From: Enterobacter genomosp. O | GTDB taxonomy: Bacteria; Pseudomonadota; Gammaproteobacteria; Enterobacterales; Enterobacteriaceae | NCBI RefSeq assembly: GCF_001022965.1 | Contig: NZ_LECZ01000027.1 | Location: 372,001 to 436,000, forward strand | Direction of reading: 5' to 3' | DNA length: 64,000 nucleotides | Shown: piece after piece, positions 55,197-64,000 of the stretch | How the letters are laid out: each line of letters opens with the position of its first letter | How positions within the stretch are numbered: the stretch's first letter is position 1 | Notes under the pieces: model-generated | Seen by the model: only the letters and a program-made list of their open reading frames with translations | Databases searched by the model: none | What the model was told of the DNA's origin: nothing | Translations under genes and position numbers: made by a program

Positions 55197-56075
55197 ATGG
55201 ACTTAACCCAGCTTGAAATGTTTAACGCCGTCGCGCAGACGGGCAGCATCACTCAGGCGGCGCAGAAGGTGCATCGCGTGCCGTCCAACCTGACGACCCG
55301 CATCCGCCAGCTGGAAGCTGACCTGGGCGTTGAGCTGTTTATTCGTGAGAATCAGCGTTTGCGTTTATCCCCCGCCGGGCATAACTTCCTGCGCTACAGC
55401 AGGCAGATCCTCGCCCTGGTGGATGAGGCGCGCATGGTTGTGGCGGGCGATGAGCCGCAGGGGTTATTTGCCCTCGGCGCGCTGGAGAGTACCGCCGCGG
55501 TGCGCATCCCTGAAACGCTGGCGCTGTTTAACCAGCGCTACCCGCGCATTCAGTTTGCCCTTTCTACCGGGCCATCCGGGACGATGATTGACGGCGTGCT
55601 GGAGGGAACCTTAAGCGCCGCCTTTGTTGACGGGCCTCTGTCGCACCCGGAGCTGGAGGGGATGCCGGTCTACCGGGAAGAGATGATGCTGGTCACGCCT
55701 GCCGGGCAGGCGGAAGTCTCACGCGCAGCAGAGGTCAGCGGCAGCGACGTTTACGCCTTTCGCGCAAACTGCTCGTACCGTCGACACCTGGAAAGCTGGT
55801 TTCATGCGGACAGAGCCGCGCCCGGCCGCATTCATGAGATGGAGTCCTATCACGGCATGCTCGCCTGCGTTATTGCGGGTGCGGGCATCGCGCTGATGCC
55901 GCGCTCAATGCTGGAAAGTATGCCGGGACACCATCAGGTTGAGGCCTGGCCGCTGGCGGAAAACTGGCGCTGGCTCACCACCTGGCTGGTGTGGCGGCGC
56001 GGGGCGATGACCCGCCAGCTGGAAGCCTTTATAGCGCTGCTAAACGAACGTCTACAACCAGCGCCTTCTCCATAA
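55197..56075 (+). CDS. yneJ: YneJ, LysR-family regulator
   Basis: 292 residues. The HTH is [20 protein letters not shown] then [20 protein letters not shown]; the rest is a LysR co-inducer domain. It is divergent from sad as in E. coli and probably controls sad. The last 47 bp overlap a convergent acetyltransferase gene. Confidence 0.9.
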   Translation: MDLTQLEMFNAVAQTGSITQAAQKVHRVPSNLTTRIRQLEADLGVELFIRENQRLRLSPAGHNFLRYSRQILALVDEARMVVAGDEPQGLFALGALESTAAVRIPETLALFNQRYPRIQFALSTGPSGTMIDGVLEGTLSAAFVDGPLSHPELEGMPVYREEMMLVTPAGQAEVSRAAEVSGSDVYAFRANCSYRRHLESWFHADRAAPGRIHEMESYHGMLACVIAGAGIALMPRSMLESMPGHHQVEAWPLAENWRWLTTWLVWRRGAMTRQLEAFIALLNERLQPAPSP

Positions 56076-56511
56076 ACAGGCTGAGCGGATCGTCAACGTA
56101 CGGGGCAAACGCCGGGCGCATTTCGTATCCGCACTGTTCGTAAAGCCGAACCGCGGCGTGCTGTTTGATGCCCGTCTCCAGCCGTACCGTATGGCAATGA
56201 CGGCTCAGGGCCTCATCTTCCAGGGCGGCCAGCAGCGTCTCGCCGAGGTGCTGCCCACGATGAGCCGGGTCGATGTAGACCCGCTTCATCTCCCCCGTTC
56301 CGTCGCCGTTGAGCACGATGGCCCCGCAGCCGACCGCCTGAAGCTGCTGGTCGCGAATGACCATCAGGATAAGCGAGGCTTCCGGCAGCGCAGCCAGGTC
56401 GAGCAGATGATTGCTTTCGGCGGGATAGAGTTCGCTCTGGTAGCGGTCAAGCGCTGCGATCAGGGTGAGAATGTCCGGATGACGTGCAGATGCAGAGGAA
56501 ATGGAATACAT
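56029..56511 (-). CDS. GNAT-family N-acetyltransferase
   Basis: 160 residues. [20 protein letters not shown] is the acetyl-CoA binding loop (RGQHLG), and [20 protein letters not shown] is the typical following part. It resembles YedL/PatA-type acetyltransferases of small molecules. It overlaps the end of yneJ by 47 bp on the opposite strand, unusually long for this region. Confidence 0.85.
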   Translation of the reverse strand: MYSISSASARHPDILTLIAALDRYQSELYPAESNHLLDLAALPEASLILMVIRDQQLQAVGCGAIVLNGDGTGEMKRVYIDPAHRGQHLGETLLAALEDEALSRHCHTVRLETGIKQHAAVRLYEQCGYEMRPAFAPYVDDPLSLFMEKALVVDVRLAAL

Positions 56512-56582
56512 GGCAGGCTCCTTGCTAGTTTATTTTTAACATAGCGCAGGCCTGCCGGGGTGCTTCATAGTATTAACTTATG

Positions 56583-57344
56583 TCATGACGCCAGCGTGAG
56601 CGGGATATCCAGCGCCCGAAGCTGCGCCTGCGTCGTTTCATCCAGCCTGCCGTCGGTGACGATATCCGTGAGGGTATTAAGATGCGCCACGTTAAACAGC
56701 GACCAGGCTCCGTACTTGGAGCTGTCCGCCAGCAGCACGCGACGTTTTGCATTGGCAAGTAAATCACGCTTCAGCGCGGCCTTCTCTTCCGTTGGCGAGG
56801 TTATGCCGCGGGTGATATCCCAGCCGTTACAGCTGACAAAAGCCACGTCCGGCCAGACGTTTTGCAGCAGGCGACGCCCGTGTTCACCGATGCAGGACTG
56901 GCTTGAATCATCAATGCGCCCGCCGATGATCGTCACTTCAATCTGGCGGAACTCCGAGAGAAACAGCGCGATGTGCAGGTCGCTGGTGATCACGCGAAGC
57001 GGCAGATGCGTCAGCTGGCGCGCGAGTTCAATCATCGTGGTACCGGCATCAAGCACAATGGCGTCCCCCGCTTTAACAAAGCTCGCCGCCGCGCTGGCGA
57101 TGGCGTGCTTTTCCGCCAGGCTGCGCTGCATTTTTTCATGCGTCGTAGGCTGGGAAGGAATATACCGGTTGAGGGTAACCCCGCCATGGGTACGGCTGAT
57201 CACCCCTTCCTGATCGAGCTTGATCAAATCCCGGCGAATCGTCGCCGGCGAGGCATCGGTAATCGCCACCAGCTGATCCACCGTCACCAGATTGTGCCCT
57301 TTCAGGTAATCCATTATCTGCTCTAACCGGTTATATCCCTTCAT
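56583..57344 (-). CDS. DeoR-family repressor of the adjacent sugar-acid genes
   Basis: 253 residues. The N-terminal HTH has [21 protein letters not shown] and the sensor domain has [17 protein letters not shown] and [19 protein letters not shown]. It lies 1 bp after pdxA2, in the same operon, and probably controls both divergent operons through the palindrome near 59582. The effector is likely a phosphorylated sugar acid. Confidence 0.87.
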   Translation of the reverse strand: MKGYNRLEQIMDYLKGHNLVTVDQLVAITDASPATIRRDLIKLDQEGVISRTHGGVTLNRYIPSQPTTHEKMQRSLAEKHAIASAAASFVKAGDAIVLDAGTTMIELARQLTHLPLRVITSDLHIALFLSEFRQIEVTIIGGRIDDSSQSCIGEHGRRLLQNVWPDVAFVSCNGWDITRGITSPTEEKAALKRDLLANAKRRVLLADSSKYGAWSLFNVAHLNTLTDIVTDGRLDETTQAQLRALDIPLTLAS

Positions 57345-57345
57345 A

Positions 57346-58332
57346 TCATTCCCGTGTGATTTGCATAGCCAACTGAATAGACACCGTCATGCTCTCAGAC
57401 TTGGCTTTACCGGTCCATGCAATATCGAACGCGGTTCCGTGGTCTGCAGAGGTACGGATAAACGGCAAGCCGGCGGTGATATTCACCCCGTCGTAAAAGC
57501 CGAGCAATTTTAGCGGAATATGCCCCTGATCGTGATACATCGCAACGACCATGTCATACATTCCTTCGTAGCATTGCATAAATACCGTATCCGGCGGACA
57601 CGGTCCGGTGACGTTTAACCCCTGCGCTTTCATCGCCGCAACGGCCGGGCCGACAATTTTGATCTCTTCATCACCAAACAGACCGTTCTCCCCCGCATGT
57701 GGGTTAACGCCGGCAACCGCGATGCGAGGATGCTCGAACCCGACGCGCTTCAGGAAGCTATCCGCAATGCCAATCACGGTTTTTACCCGATCCTGATTGA
57801 GCGTATCAAGGAATTTGCGCAGCGCAATGTGGGTGGTGATGTGAATCACCTTCAGCTTATCGGTATACAGCACCATGGCGTAATCTTTGCTGTTGGTCAG
57901 GTGCGCCAGCAGTTCGGTATGCCCCGGATAAAGGTGACCGGCCAGGTGTAGTGCCTCTTTGTTCAGGGGCGCCGTTGCAATCGCTTTCACCTCGCCCGCC
58001 ATCGCCAGCTCGGTGGCGCGCTTCACGCAGCGATAGGCCAGATCCCCTGCCGCAGCCTGCACGACGCCCGGCTGTAGCGCATCGGGATCCGCAAGCGGTT
58101 CGTCAAGCACGTTGATTACGCCGGGGGCAAAACGCGCGTCGCTCACCGCGTCGATAATCCGCATATCCGCCTGCCCGGCGATCCCTTTCTCCAGCACCCG
58201 CTGCAGCGTTCTGGCACAGCCGACCACCACCACGGGCGCCCCTGACAGCTCGCCCCCGGTGAGGGATTTGATAATGATTTCCGGGCCAATGCCGGCCGGG
58301 TCACCCATGGTTACAGCGATGATTTTAGTCAC
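57346..58332 (-). CDS. pdxA2: PdxA2-type 4-phosphate dehydrogenase (threonate/erythronate pathway)
   Basis: 328 residues of the PdxA fold: [18 protein letters not shown] at the start, and metal His residues in [27 protein letters not shown] and [14 protein letters not shown]. Stand-alone PdxA makes vitamin B6, but copies beside a DUF1537 kinase oxidise and decarboxylate threonate or erythronate 4-phosphate to dihydroxyacetone phosphate. It overlaps dtnK by 8 bp. Confidence 0.88.
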   Translation of the reverse strand: MTKIIAVTMGDPAGIGPEIIIKSLTGGELSGAPVVVVGCARTLQRVLEKGIAGQADMRIIDAVSDARFAPGVINVLDEPLADPDALQPGVVQAAAGDLAYRCVKRATELAMAGEVKAIATAPLNKEALHLAGHLYPGHTELLAHLTNSKDYAMVLYTDKLKVIHITTHIALRKFLDTLNQDRVKTVIGIADSFLKRVGFEHPRIAVAGVNPHAGENGLFGDEEIKIVGPAVAAMKAQGLNVTGPCPPDTVFMQCYEGMYDMVVAMYHDQGHIPLKLLGFYDGVNITAGLPFIRTSADHGTAFDIAWTGKAKSESMTVSIQLAMQITRE

Positions 58333-59542
58333 TCAGTCTCTCCTCGATAAAATGCAAAACCTCAAGCAGCGTCTCTTCCTTTCCGAAGCCCCCTGCTTTG
58401 GTCATTACCGGCCGCTGCCAGCTACAGCCCAGAAATTGTCCAACCGGTACGCACCGTGCGATGCACCCGGTTATTTCAAACCCGCGGGCATCCAGTGCCC
58501 TGGCGACGGCCATCGCCACATCGCCACCGGAGACGTACAGCGCGTCCGGCTCGTGCGCCGCAAGCACCCGTCGGGTCAGCTCGCCTAAAAACGTACAGAT
58601 CTTTTCGCCCAGGCCCGCGCGGGTGACGTGATGCTGCTGGCAGAGCTGCTCCACCTGATGGCGGGCCTCGTGGCCCGCGCAGGTATGCACGATGCAGTGA
58701 TGCCCAGCCTGGAGCACCTGCGCAATTTCTTCGATATAACTAACCGCGTCGCCGCGCAAAGCGTCATTCACATCGATAAATACCGACGAGACGCCCCTCT
58801 TGCCTTTAGCCCGCGTAATCTGCCGTTGAGCGATTTCACTCATCGAGCCCACCACGGCCAGCAGCTGTTTGTGTCGGGCCGGGGCCAGATGCCGGGCCAG
58901 CGCATCGCACAGCCCGGCCGAGCCCACCAGCAGCGGGGTCTGCGCGCATCCCAGCGCGGCGGCGATAATGGCGTCCAGCTCCTCGTCGGTCTGCGCATCA
59001 ACGATGAGCCACTCCGTTCCCTGCGCCAGTTCGGCTGTCAGCGTCTCCACGGTCACGTTTTTAGCGCTCACGTCGGTAAACATGTCAGCAATAGCGGCAG
59101 ACGGAACGGGCGTTTTGGGATCGCTGGCAAATTCGGTTTCATTCACCGGAATGCCGTTTACCAGACACCTGCCGTGCCGCGTGATGCGCCCTGCCTCGGG
59201 GTATGCCGGGGCCACGATCGCCTGACGCTTGCCGCTTAACGCCTTCAGGGCCTGTGCTTCCGCCCCCGCGTTGCCGCGCAGCGTGGAATCCATCTTCTTG
59301 ATGAGCCAGCGGGCATCTGCGATATCCGCCCCGAGCGCGGCCACCTTTTCCGCCGCCTGCGATGCCCGCAGCGCCCGGGAATCGGTGTTGACGATCAGCG
59401 CATCGGCCGCCTGGGTAAAGGGCGTATGAAACGCCACGCTGACTTTTTTGCCGCACAGCGCCAGGCTGACGCCGGCGTCGTTAGCGCCGGTAAAGTCATC
59501 CGCGACGACCACGACCTCTCTGTACAGATTGTTCACTTTCAT
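58325..59542 (-). CDS. dtnK: Four-carbon acid sugar kinase (DUF1537 family, DtnK-like)
   Basis: 405 residues. N-terminal domain: VVVADDFTGANDAGVSLA and IKKMDSTLRGNAGAEAQAL, which bind the sugar acid. C-terminal nucleotide-binding domain: LYVSGGDVAMAVARAL. Family members phosphorylate D-threonate, L-threonate or D-erythronate at O4. It is the first gene of the minus-strand operon and feeds pdxA2. The exact substrate is not known. Confidence 0.88.
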   Translation of the reverse strand: MKVNNLYREVVVVADDFTGANDAGVSLALCGKKVSVAFHTPFTQAADALIVNTDSRALRASQAAEKVAALGADIADARWLIKKMDSTLRGNAGAEAQALKALSGKRQAIVAPAYPEAGRITRHGRCLVNGIPVNETEFASDPKTPVPSAAIADMFTDVSAKNVTVETLTAELAQGTEWLIVDAQTDEELDAIIAAALGCAQTPLLVGSAGLCDALARHLAPARHKQLLAVVGSMSEIAQRQITRAKGKRGVSSVFIDVNDALRGDAVSYIEEIAQVLQAGHHCIVHTCAGHEARHQVEQLCQQHHVTRAGLGEKICTFLGELTRRVLAAHEPDALYVSGGDVAMAVARALDARGFEITGCIARCVPVGQFLGCSWQRPVMTKAGGFGKEETLLEVLHFIEERLSD

Positions 59543-59572
59543 CCCCCACTCCGGGTTCGCCTTTCCTGTTAA

Positions 59573-59601
59573 TGATTATATTCAATCATGATTGATTATA
59601 T
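59573..59601. promoter_or_regulatory. Operator-like palindrome with flanking direct repeats
   Basis: TCAATCATGATTGA (59582-59595) is a perfect 14-bp palindrome, and TGATTATAT occurs at 59573-59581 and again at 59593-59601. TCAATCATG recurs at 59686-59694, just before the start codon of the alcohol dehydrogenase gene. This fits binding of the DeoR-type repressor to the 174-bp region between the two operons. Confidence 0.6.
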
Positions 59602-59616
59602 GTGAGCAAGATCAAG
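59601..59616 (+). promoter_or_regulatory. Possible CRP site
   Basis: TGTGAGCAAGATCAAG matches TGTGA-N6-TCACA at eight of ten conserved positions. It lies between the divergent operons, next to the operator palindrome, consistent with catabolite control. Confidence 0.45.
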
Positions 59617-59716
59617 TTAATCAGTTTGCGAATAAATTATAAATTTAGCCACACGATGACCATGAAGCGTCTTATTTGAGCGAAATCAATCATGGGCACA
59701 GAGACAGGAGAAAAGC

Positions 59717-60859
59717 GTGGTAACTATCAACAGCACCATTATTAGCGGCGCAAATGCTATCGCCGCCATCAGGCCGTTACTGACTGATAAAACGCAGCTT
59801 TTGCTGGTGACGGACGGCAATATTGCGCGTCTGGAGGCGGCAAAGCAGATCCGCGCGATCCTCGAAGAGGACAACCGTCGCGTCACGATTATCGACACGG
59901 TGCCGCCTGAACCCTCCCACCACGACGTGAGCCAGCTGCTCGGCGGGTTAACGGGTACGTTTGGGCTGGTCGTCGGGCTCGGCGGCGGTAGCGTACTGGA
60001 TGTGGCCAAGCTGCTTTCCGTGCTCTGCCACCCGCAGTCACCGGGGCTGGACAGCCTGCTGGCGGGCACAAAACCCGTGGCGCGCATCCCCTCGCTGCTG
60101 ATCCCGGCCACGGCCGGGACCGGATCGGAAGCGACGCCGAACGCCATTCTGGCCATCCCGGAGCAAAACACAAAGGTGGGCATTATCTCCCCCGTCCTGC
60201 TGCCCGACTACGTCGCTCTGCTGCCGGAGCTGACGACCAGCATGCCAGCGCACATTGCCTCATCCACCGGGATTGATGCTCTGTGCCATTTGATTGAGTG
60301 TTTCACCTCAACGGTCGCCAACCCGGTCAGCGATAACGCCGCGCTGATGGGCCTGTCAAAGCTGCTCAACAACATTGAAACGGCCTGCGCAGAGCCGGGC
60401 AATCTGCTGGCGAAGCTGGAGATGCTGTGGGCGTCTTACTACGGCGGAGTCGCCATTGCGCACGCCGGCACGCATCTGGTTCACGCCCTTTCCTATCCTC
60501 TCGGCGGCAAATATCACCTGCCGCACGGCGTCGCCAACGCCATTCTGCTGGCGCCCTGCATGCGAGCGGTTCGTCCCCACTGCGTGACGAAATTTGCGCA
60601 GGTCTGGGATTTGGTGCCCGGCGCGGAGACGACGCTGTCAGACGAGGAGAAATCCCACGCGCTGGTGGATTACTTTGGTGCGCTGGTGCGCAGGCTCAAC
60701 CTGCCGGACAACCTGGAGACGCTGGGTGTCCCGCGCGAGGACATCGCCGCACTGAGCGATGCGGCCCTTAACGTTAAGCGGCTAATGAACAACGCCCCTT
60801 GCCAGGTCAACCATGACGAAGTGCAGGCAATTTACCGGACGCTGTTTCCCCAACATTAA
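59717..60859 (+). CDS. Iron-containing (type III) alcohol dehydrogenase
   Basis: 380 residues from GTG 59717, with AGGAG at 59706-59710. The NAD site is VVGLGGGSVLDVAKLL, then IPATAGTGSEATPNAI. Metal-binding residues appear in ASSTGIDALCHLIECFTS, HAGTHLVHALSYPLGG and KYHLPHGVANAILLA. It would oxidise or reduce an alcohol/aldehyde group of the pathway. It is first in the plus-strand operon, 17 bp before the aldolase gene. Confidence 0.9.
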   Translation: MVTINSTIISGANAIAAIRPLLTDKTQLLLVTDGNIARLEAAKQIRAILEEDNRRVTIIDTVPPEPSHHDVSQLLGGLTGTFGLVVGLGGGSVLDVAKLLSVLCHPQSPGLDSLLAGTKPVARIPSLLIPATAGTGSEATPNAILAIPEQNTKVGIISPVLLPDYVALLPELTTSMPAHIASSTGIDALCHLIECFTSTVANPVSDNAALMGLSKLLNNIETACAEPGNLLAKLEMLWASYYGGVAIAHAGTHLVHALSYPLGGKYHLPHGVANAILLAPCMRAVRPHCVTKFAQVWDLVPGAETTLSDEEKSHALVDYFGALVRRLNLPDNLETLGVPREDIAALSDAALNVKRLMNNAPCQVNHDEVQAIYRTLFPQH

Positions 60860-60876
60860 TATCGAAGGAGTGAGAA

Positions 60877-61761
60877 ATGCGTAACACAATCAGGGGCGTG
60901 CTGACGGCCATCGTGACCCCCTTTGACGCGGAAGGCGCGCTGAATCTGCCGGGCCTTAAACGACAGATCGACCGTCAGCTCAGCGCGGGCAACGGCATCT
61001 TCTGCGGCGGCACCAACGGCGAGTTCTTCGTGCTGAACGAAGAGGAAAAAATCGCCGTCACCCGTACCTGTGTCGAAACGGTGGCCGGGCGCGCCCCGGT
61101 CGTGGCGCACATTGGGGAGATCTCAACCCGCGACACCATCCGTCTGGGGAAACAGATCGCCGCCCTGGGCGTCGATGCCGTATCCGTCATTACCCCTTAC
61201 TTCGTGCCGCTGAAGCAGGCTGAACTCGTCGCGCACTACACCGCAATCGCCGACGCGCTGGCCGTACCGGTATTTCTGTACAACATACCGGCGCGGACCG
61301 GCAACACCATAGAGCCCGCCACCGCACGCGCGCTGGCCGAACATCCCAACATCATCGGCATCAAGGACAGTGCCGGAAGCTACGAGAGCCTGCGCGGATT
61401 CCTCAATGCGGCAAGCGACATTGACGGGTTCGACGTGCTCAACGGTCCGGACTCGCTGATCCACCAGGGCTTTGTCGACGGCTGTTCAGCCTGCATTTCC
61501 GGGCTGGCGAACGTGGCGCCGGCGGCCATCAACGCCATCTGGTCACGCTTTAACGCGGGCGATATTGAAGGCTCCCGCCTGGCGCAGGAGAACGTCACGC
61601 AGCTGCGTACCGATCTGTACAGCGTGGCGTTTTCGCCTGCCGCCGTCAAAAAAGCGCTGCAGCTCATGGGAGAAGAGGTCGGCGAGAGCCGCTATGCCGT
61701 GGCGTTTAACGATATGCAGCTTGCAGAGATACGCCGAATAGTGACAACGTCACGCATTTAA
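60877..61761 (+). CDS. DapA-superfamily aldolase/lyase
   Basis: 294 residues, a TIM-barrel class I enzyme. GGTNGEFFVLNEEEK is the substrate carboxylate site, VFLYNIPARTG has the proton-relay Tyr and IIGIKDSAGSYESL the Schiff-base Lys. Paralogues act as dihydrodipicolinate synthase, N-acetylneuraminate lyase or keto-sugar-acid aldolase. Here, with a symporter and alcohol dehydrogenase, a 2-keto-acid aldolase is most likely. AAGGAG precedes the start. Confidence 0.88.
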   Translation: MRNTIRGVLTAIVTPFDAEGALNLPGLKRQIDRQLSAGNGIFCGGTNGEFFVLNEEEKIAVTRTCVETVAGRAPVVAHIGEISTRDTIRLGKQIAALGVDAVSVITPYFVPLKQAELVAHYTAIADALAVPVFLYNIPARTGNTIEPATARALAEHPNIIGIKDSAGSYESLRGFLNAASDIDGFDVLNGPDSLIHQGFVDGCSACISGLANVAPAAINAIWSRFNAGDIEGSRLAQENVTQLRTDLYSVAFSPAAVKKALQLMGEEVGESRYAVAFNDMQLAEIRRIVTTSRI

Positions 61762-61837
61762 CCGGCGTTGGTTTCGTCCATAAGAATACCGGGTGCCTGA
61801 GGTGCCCAGGATTCACTCGCCCTGAAGAGAGGCAAAG

Positions 61838-63250
61838 ATGAATAATTTTACCGCTGAAGATACCCTGATCATCGTGGGCATAGTCATTGCCTACATCCTG
61901 TTCACCACCTGGCTGACCTTCCGGATCCGCAGTAAAAACTCCGGGGACTTTATGGAAGGCTCCCGCGCGATGCCGGCGTTTATCGTCGGGATCCTGCTGA
62001 TGTCCGAGTATATCGGCGCTAAATCCACCATCGGCACCGCGCAGGCGGCGTTTGAAGACGGGTTTGCCGCGTCGTGGTCCGTAATCGGGGCCGCGATTGG
62101 CTTCCCGCTCTTTGGGCTGTTGCTGGTAAAGCGCATCTACAACACCGGGAAAATCACCATCTCGGGTGCGATTGCTGAAAAATACGGTAACAGCACCAAA
62201 AACATTATCTCCATCATCATGATCTACGCCCTGCTGCTGGTTAACGTAGGGAACTACGTTAGCGGCGCGGCGGCCATTTCCACGGTATTGAAAGTCAACC
62301 TCCCGGTAGCCGCCTTTATTACGGCCATTGTCAGTACCTTCTATTTCGCCTTTGGCGGCATGAAGGGCGTGGCCTGGGTTACGGTGCTGCACAGCGCGCT
62401 GAAATACTTCGGCATCCTCGCGATCATGGGCTTTGCGCTGTCGAAAACCGGCGGTTTTACGCCGATGATTGAAAACATGCCGGACTTCTACTGGACCTGG
62501 GATGGCAACATCGGCGCGACGACCATTTTCGCGTGGCTTATTGGCACCATCGGCTCCATCTTCTGTACCCAGTTTGTCATTCAGGCGATTTCCTCCACCA
62601 AAGACGTGAAATCCGCTAAACGCTCTACCTGGGTCGCCTTCTTCTTCTGCCTGCCGATTGCGCTGGCCATCGCGGTGATTGGCGTGGCGGCAAAATACCT
62701 GCACCCGGAAATCGACAGCCTCTATGCGATGCCGATTTTCCTGCAGGATATGAACCCGTGGCTGGCCGGGCTGGTGACCACCTCTCTGGTGGCGTCCATC
62801 TTCGTCAGCGTCAGTACCGTTGCGCTGGCCATCGCCTCCCTGGTGGTCAAAGACTTTTACGTGCCGATGCGCAATCCGACGCCCGAGCAGGAGTTTAAGG
62901 CCACCCGCTGGATCTCCCTGCTGATTGGATTCCTGCCGCTGATTTTAGTGCTGCTGGTGCCTGAAGTGCTGAAGCTCTCGTTCTTTACCCGCGCCATTCG
63001 CCTGTCGATTTCCGTGGTGGCCGTCATCGCGTTTTACGCCCCGTTCTTCCGCAGCACCCGCGGTGCCAATGCGGGTCTGATTGGCGCCTGCGTTGTGACC
63101 TCGGTCTGGTATCTGCTGGGCGATCCTTTCGGCATCAACAATATGTATATCGCCCTGATAACCCCAGCCGTCATCATGGCCATCGACCGCCTCATTCCGG
63201 GAAAAGCGCAGGGTAAAGCGCCAACCCCCGCTCAAAATAATGGAGTCTGA
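61838..63250 (+). CDS. Sodium:solute symporter (SSS family)
   Basis: 470 residues with about 13 membrane segments. Typical SSS features: RSKNSGDFMEGSRAMPAF at the start of the core, MSEYIGAKSTIGTAQAAFEDG and ISVSTVALAIASLVVKDFYV-like sequence for the sodium site (FVSVSTVALAIASLVVKDFY). It likely imports the sugar acid used by this cluster. GAGAGG lies before ATG 61838. It is followed by the BNR protein gene after 1 bp. Confidence 0.9.
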   Translation: MNNFTAEDTLIIVGIVIAYILFTTWLTFRIRSKNSGDFMEGSRAMPAFIVGILLMSEYIGAKSTIGTAQAAFEDGFAASWSVIGAAIGFPLFGLLLVKRIYNTGKITISGAIAEKYGNSTKNIISIIMIYALLLVNVGNYVSGAAAISTVLKVNLPVAAFITAIVSTFYFAFGGMKGVAWVTVLHSALKYFGILAIMGFALSKTGGFTPMIENMPDFYWTWDGNIGATTIFAWLIGTIGSIFCTQFVIQAISSTKDVKSAKRSTWVAFFFCLPIALAIAVIGVAAKYLHPEIDSLYAMPIFLQDMNPWLAGLVTTSLVASIFVSVSTVALAIASLVVKDFYVPMRNPTPEQEFKATRWISLLIGFLPLILVLLVPEVLKLSFFTRAIRLSISVVAVIAFYAPFFRSTRGANAGLIGACVVTSVWYLLGDPFGINNMYIALITPAVIMAIDRLIPGKAQGKAPTPAQNNGV

Positions 63251-63251
63251 T

Positions 63252-64000
63252 ATGTCTGTAACCGTAACCCGCGACGGGATTCTTCGCCCGCAACAGGATG
63301 CTCACGTGAAGGCCGCCATGCTGCCTTCCTCTTGCCCACAAAACCACGCGGCGAACCTGCTGCCGCTGCCGGACGGCTCGCTGATGTGCGTCTGGTTTGG
63401 CGGTACTCAGGAAGGCATTGCGGATATCTCCGTATGGGGTTCACGCCTGGCGCCGGGCAGCCAGCAGTGGAGCGAAGCGGTAAAACTGTCGGACGATGCC
63501 ACGCGTTCCGAACAAAACCCGGTTCTGTTCCTGGCCCCGGACAACGTGCTGTGGCTGCTGTGGACCGCGCAGGTTTCCGGGAATCAGGATACGGCCATCG
63601 TGCGCTATCGCCAGTCCAGCGATCTGGGTAAAACCTGGGGAGATATCGCGACCCTGCTCGATAAGCCGGGCACGTTTATCCGCCAGCCGATTGTCGTGCT
63701 GGACAACGGCAGCTGGCTGCTGCCGGTGTTTTACTGCCGCACCCGGCCGGGTGAGAAATGGGTCGGCAATGATGACATCAGCGCGGTAAAAATCTCCAGA
63801 GACGGTGGCAAAACGTGGCGCGACGTCGAGGTGCCGGACAGCCTGGGCTGCGTGCATATGAACATCACCCCGCTTCGCAACGGCACCCTGGTGGCGCTGT
63901 TCCGCAGCCGCTGGGCGGACAATATTTATTACAGCCAGTCAACGGATAACGGTGAAAGCTGGTCCGTACCGGAGCCCACGGAGCTACCCAATAACAATTC
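63252..64000 (+). CDS. Sialidase-like BNR-repeat protein (5' part, runs off the window)
   Basis: The frame from ATG 63252 (GGAG at 63242-63245) stays open to the end of the window, ~249 residues. Three Asp-box repeats are visible: SSDLGKTWGD, SRDGGKTWRD and STDNGESWSV, as in the six-bladed sialidase fold. LPLPDGSLMCVWFGGTQEG and FIRQPIVVLDNGSWLLPV match the BNR_2 'sialidase-like' family. There is no signal peptide, so it should be cytoplasmic. It could be a glycosidase or a sugar-acid lyase/isomerase; I cannot say which. Confidence 0.85.
   Translation, partial: MSVTVTRDGILRPQQDAHVKAAMLPSSCPQNHAANLLPLPDGSLMCVWFGGTQEGIADISVWGSRLAPGSQQWSEAVKLSDDATRSEQNPVLFLAPDNVLWLLWTAQVSGNQDTAIVRYRQSSDLGKTWGDIATLLDKPGTFIRQPIVVLDNGSWLLPVFYCRTRPGEKWVGNDDISAVKISRDGGKTWRDVEVPDSLGCVHMNITPLRNGTLVALFRSRWADNIYYSQSTDNGESWSVPEPTELPNNN

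Noticed and set aside
61706..62704. 332-codon minus-strand ORF inside the symporter gene
   Set aside because: Antisense to an SSS transporter; Gly/Asp/Arg-rich composition typical of a reverse-complement frame.
1..64000. Search for CRISPR arrays, tRNA, rRNA, IS elements or prophage genes
   Set aside because: I saw no regularly spaced repeats, transposase or integrase motifs, cloverleaf sequences or phage proteins.

Overview
The window is a stretch of chromosome from a member of the Enterobacteriaceae, probably Enterobacter or a close relative such as Lelliottia or Leclercia. Many proteins are near-collinear with named E. coli K-12 proteins (CusCFBA, YgfK, YgeV, UxaB, Sad, Tam). Blocks of E. 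coli gene order are kept (yneE-uxaB-yneF-yneG-glsB-sad-yneJ; ygeV-ygeW-ygeX-ygeY-hyuA-yqeA-yqeB-yqeC-mocA-ygfK-ssnA), but they are joined differently and carry insertions. I see no rRNA, tRNA, insertion sequence, prophage or CRISPR array. The genus call is an inference.

Layout. (1) 1-5350: 3' end of a cusCFBA copper/silver efflux operon with a clear terminator, followed by a decayed silE/pcoE-like fragment. (2) 5735-32297: a 26 kb purine/urate catabolism island. It holds a molybdenum hydroxylase (fused Mo+FAD subunit plus a 2Fe-2S subunit), the selenocysteine formate dehydrogenase H gene fdhF with its in-frame TGA, a 38-codon ORF not annotated by size, the urate transporter uacT, the electron-transfer proteins YgfT and YgfS, the amidohydrolase SsnA, the large flavo-Fe/S protein YgfK, the maturation proteins MocA, YqeC and YqeB, the operon ygeW-ygeX-ygeY-hyuA-yqeA, and the sigma-54 activator YgeV. 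(3) 32564-45662: accessory genes, including a broken lysR, an SDR enzyme, a PACE efflux protein, nudK, tam, a DipZ-like thiol protein, a two-component system, an epoxide-hydrolase-like enzyme and several GNAT acetyltransferases. (4) 44748-56511: the yneE-uxaB-yneFG-glsB-sad-yneJ block with an extra diguanylate cyclase, acetyltransferases and a chemoreceptor inserted. (5) 56583-64000: two divergent operons, probably one sugar-acid catabolic system (DeoR regulator, PdxA2, DtnK / iron alcohol dehydrogenase, DapA-like aldolase, Na+ symporter, sialidase-like BNR protein), running off the right edge.

How the island may work. UacT imports urate; formate oxidised by FdhH supplies electrons through the ferredoxin-like YgfS and YgfT; the hydroxylase and YgfK act on the purine and its products; SsnA, HyuA, YgeY, YgeW and YgeX break down ring-opened intermediates; the carbamate kinase YqeA yields ATP. 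YqeB, YqeC and MocA mature the (possibly selenium-containing) molybdenum cofactor. I find GG-N10-GC sigma-54 promoter sequences before xdhAB, uacT, ygfK and ygeW. A recurring TGATA-type motif lies 125-230 bp upstream of three of them, and a weaker, TGATA-less relative lies about 150 bp upstream of the uacT promoter. This suggests a single YgeV regulon covering the whole island, including fdhF, which here sits in an operon with uacT rather than standing alone as in E. coli.
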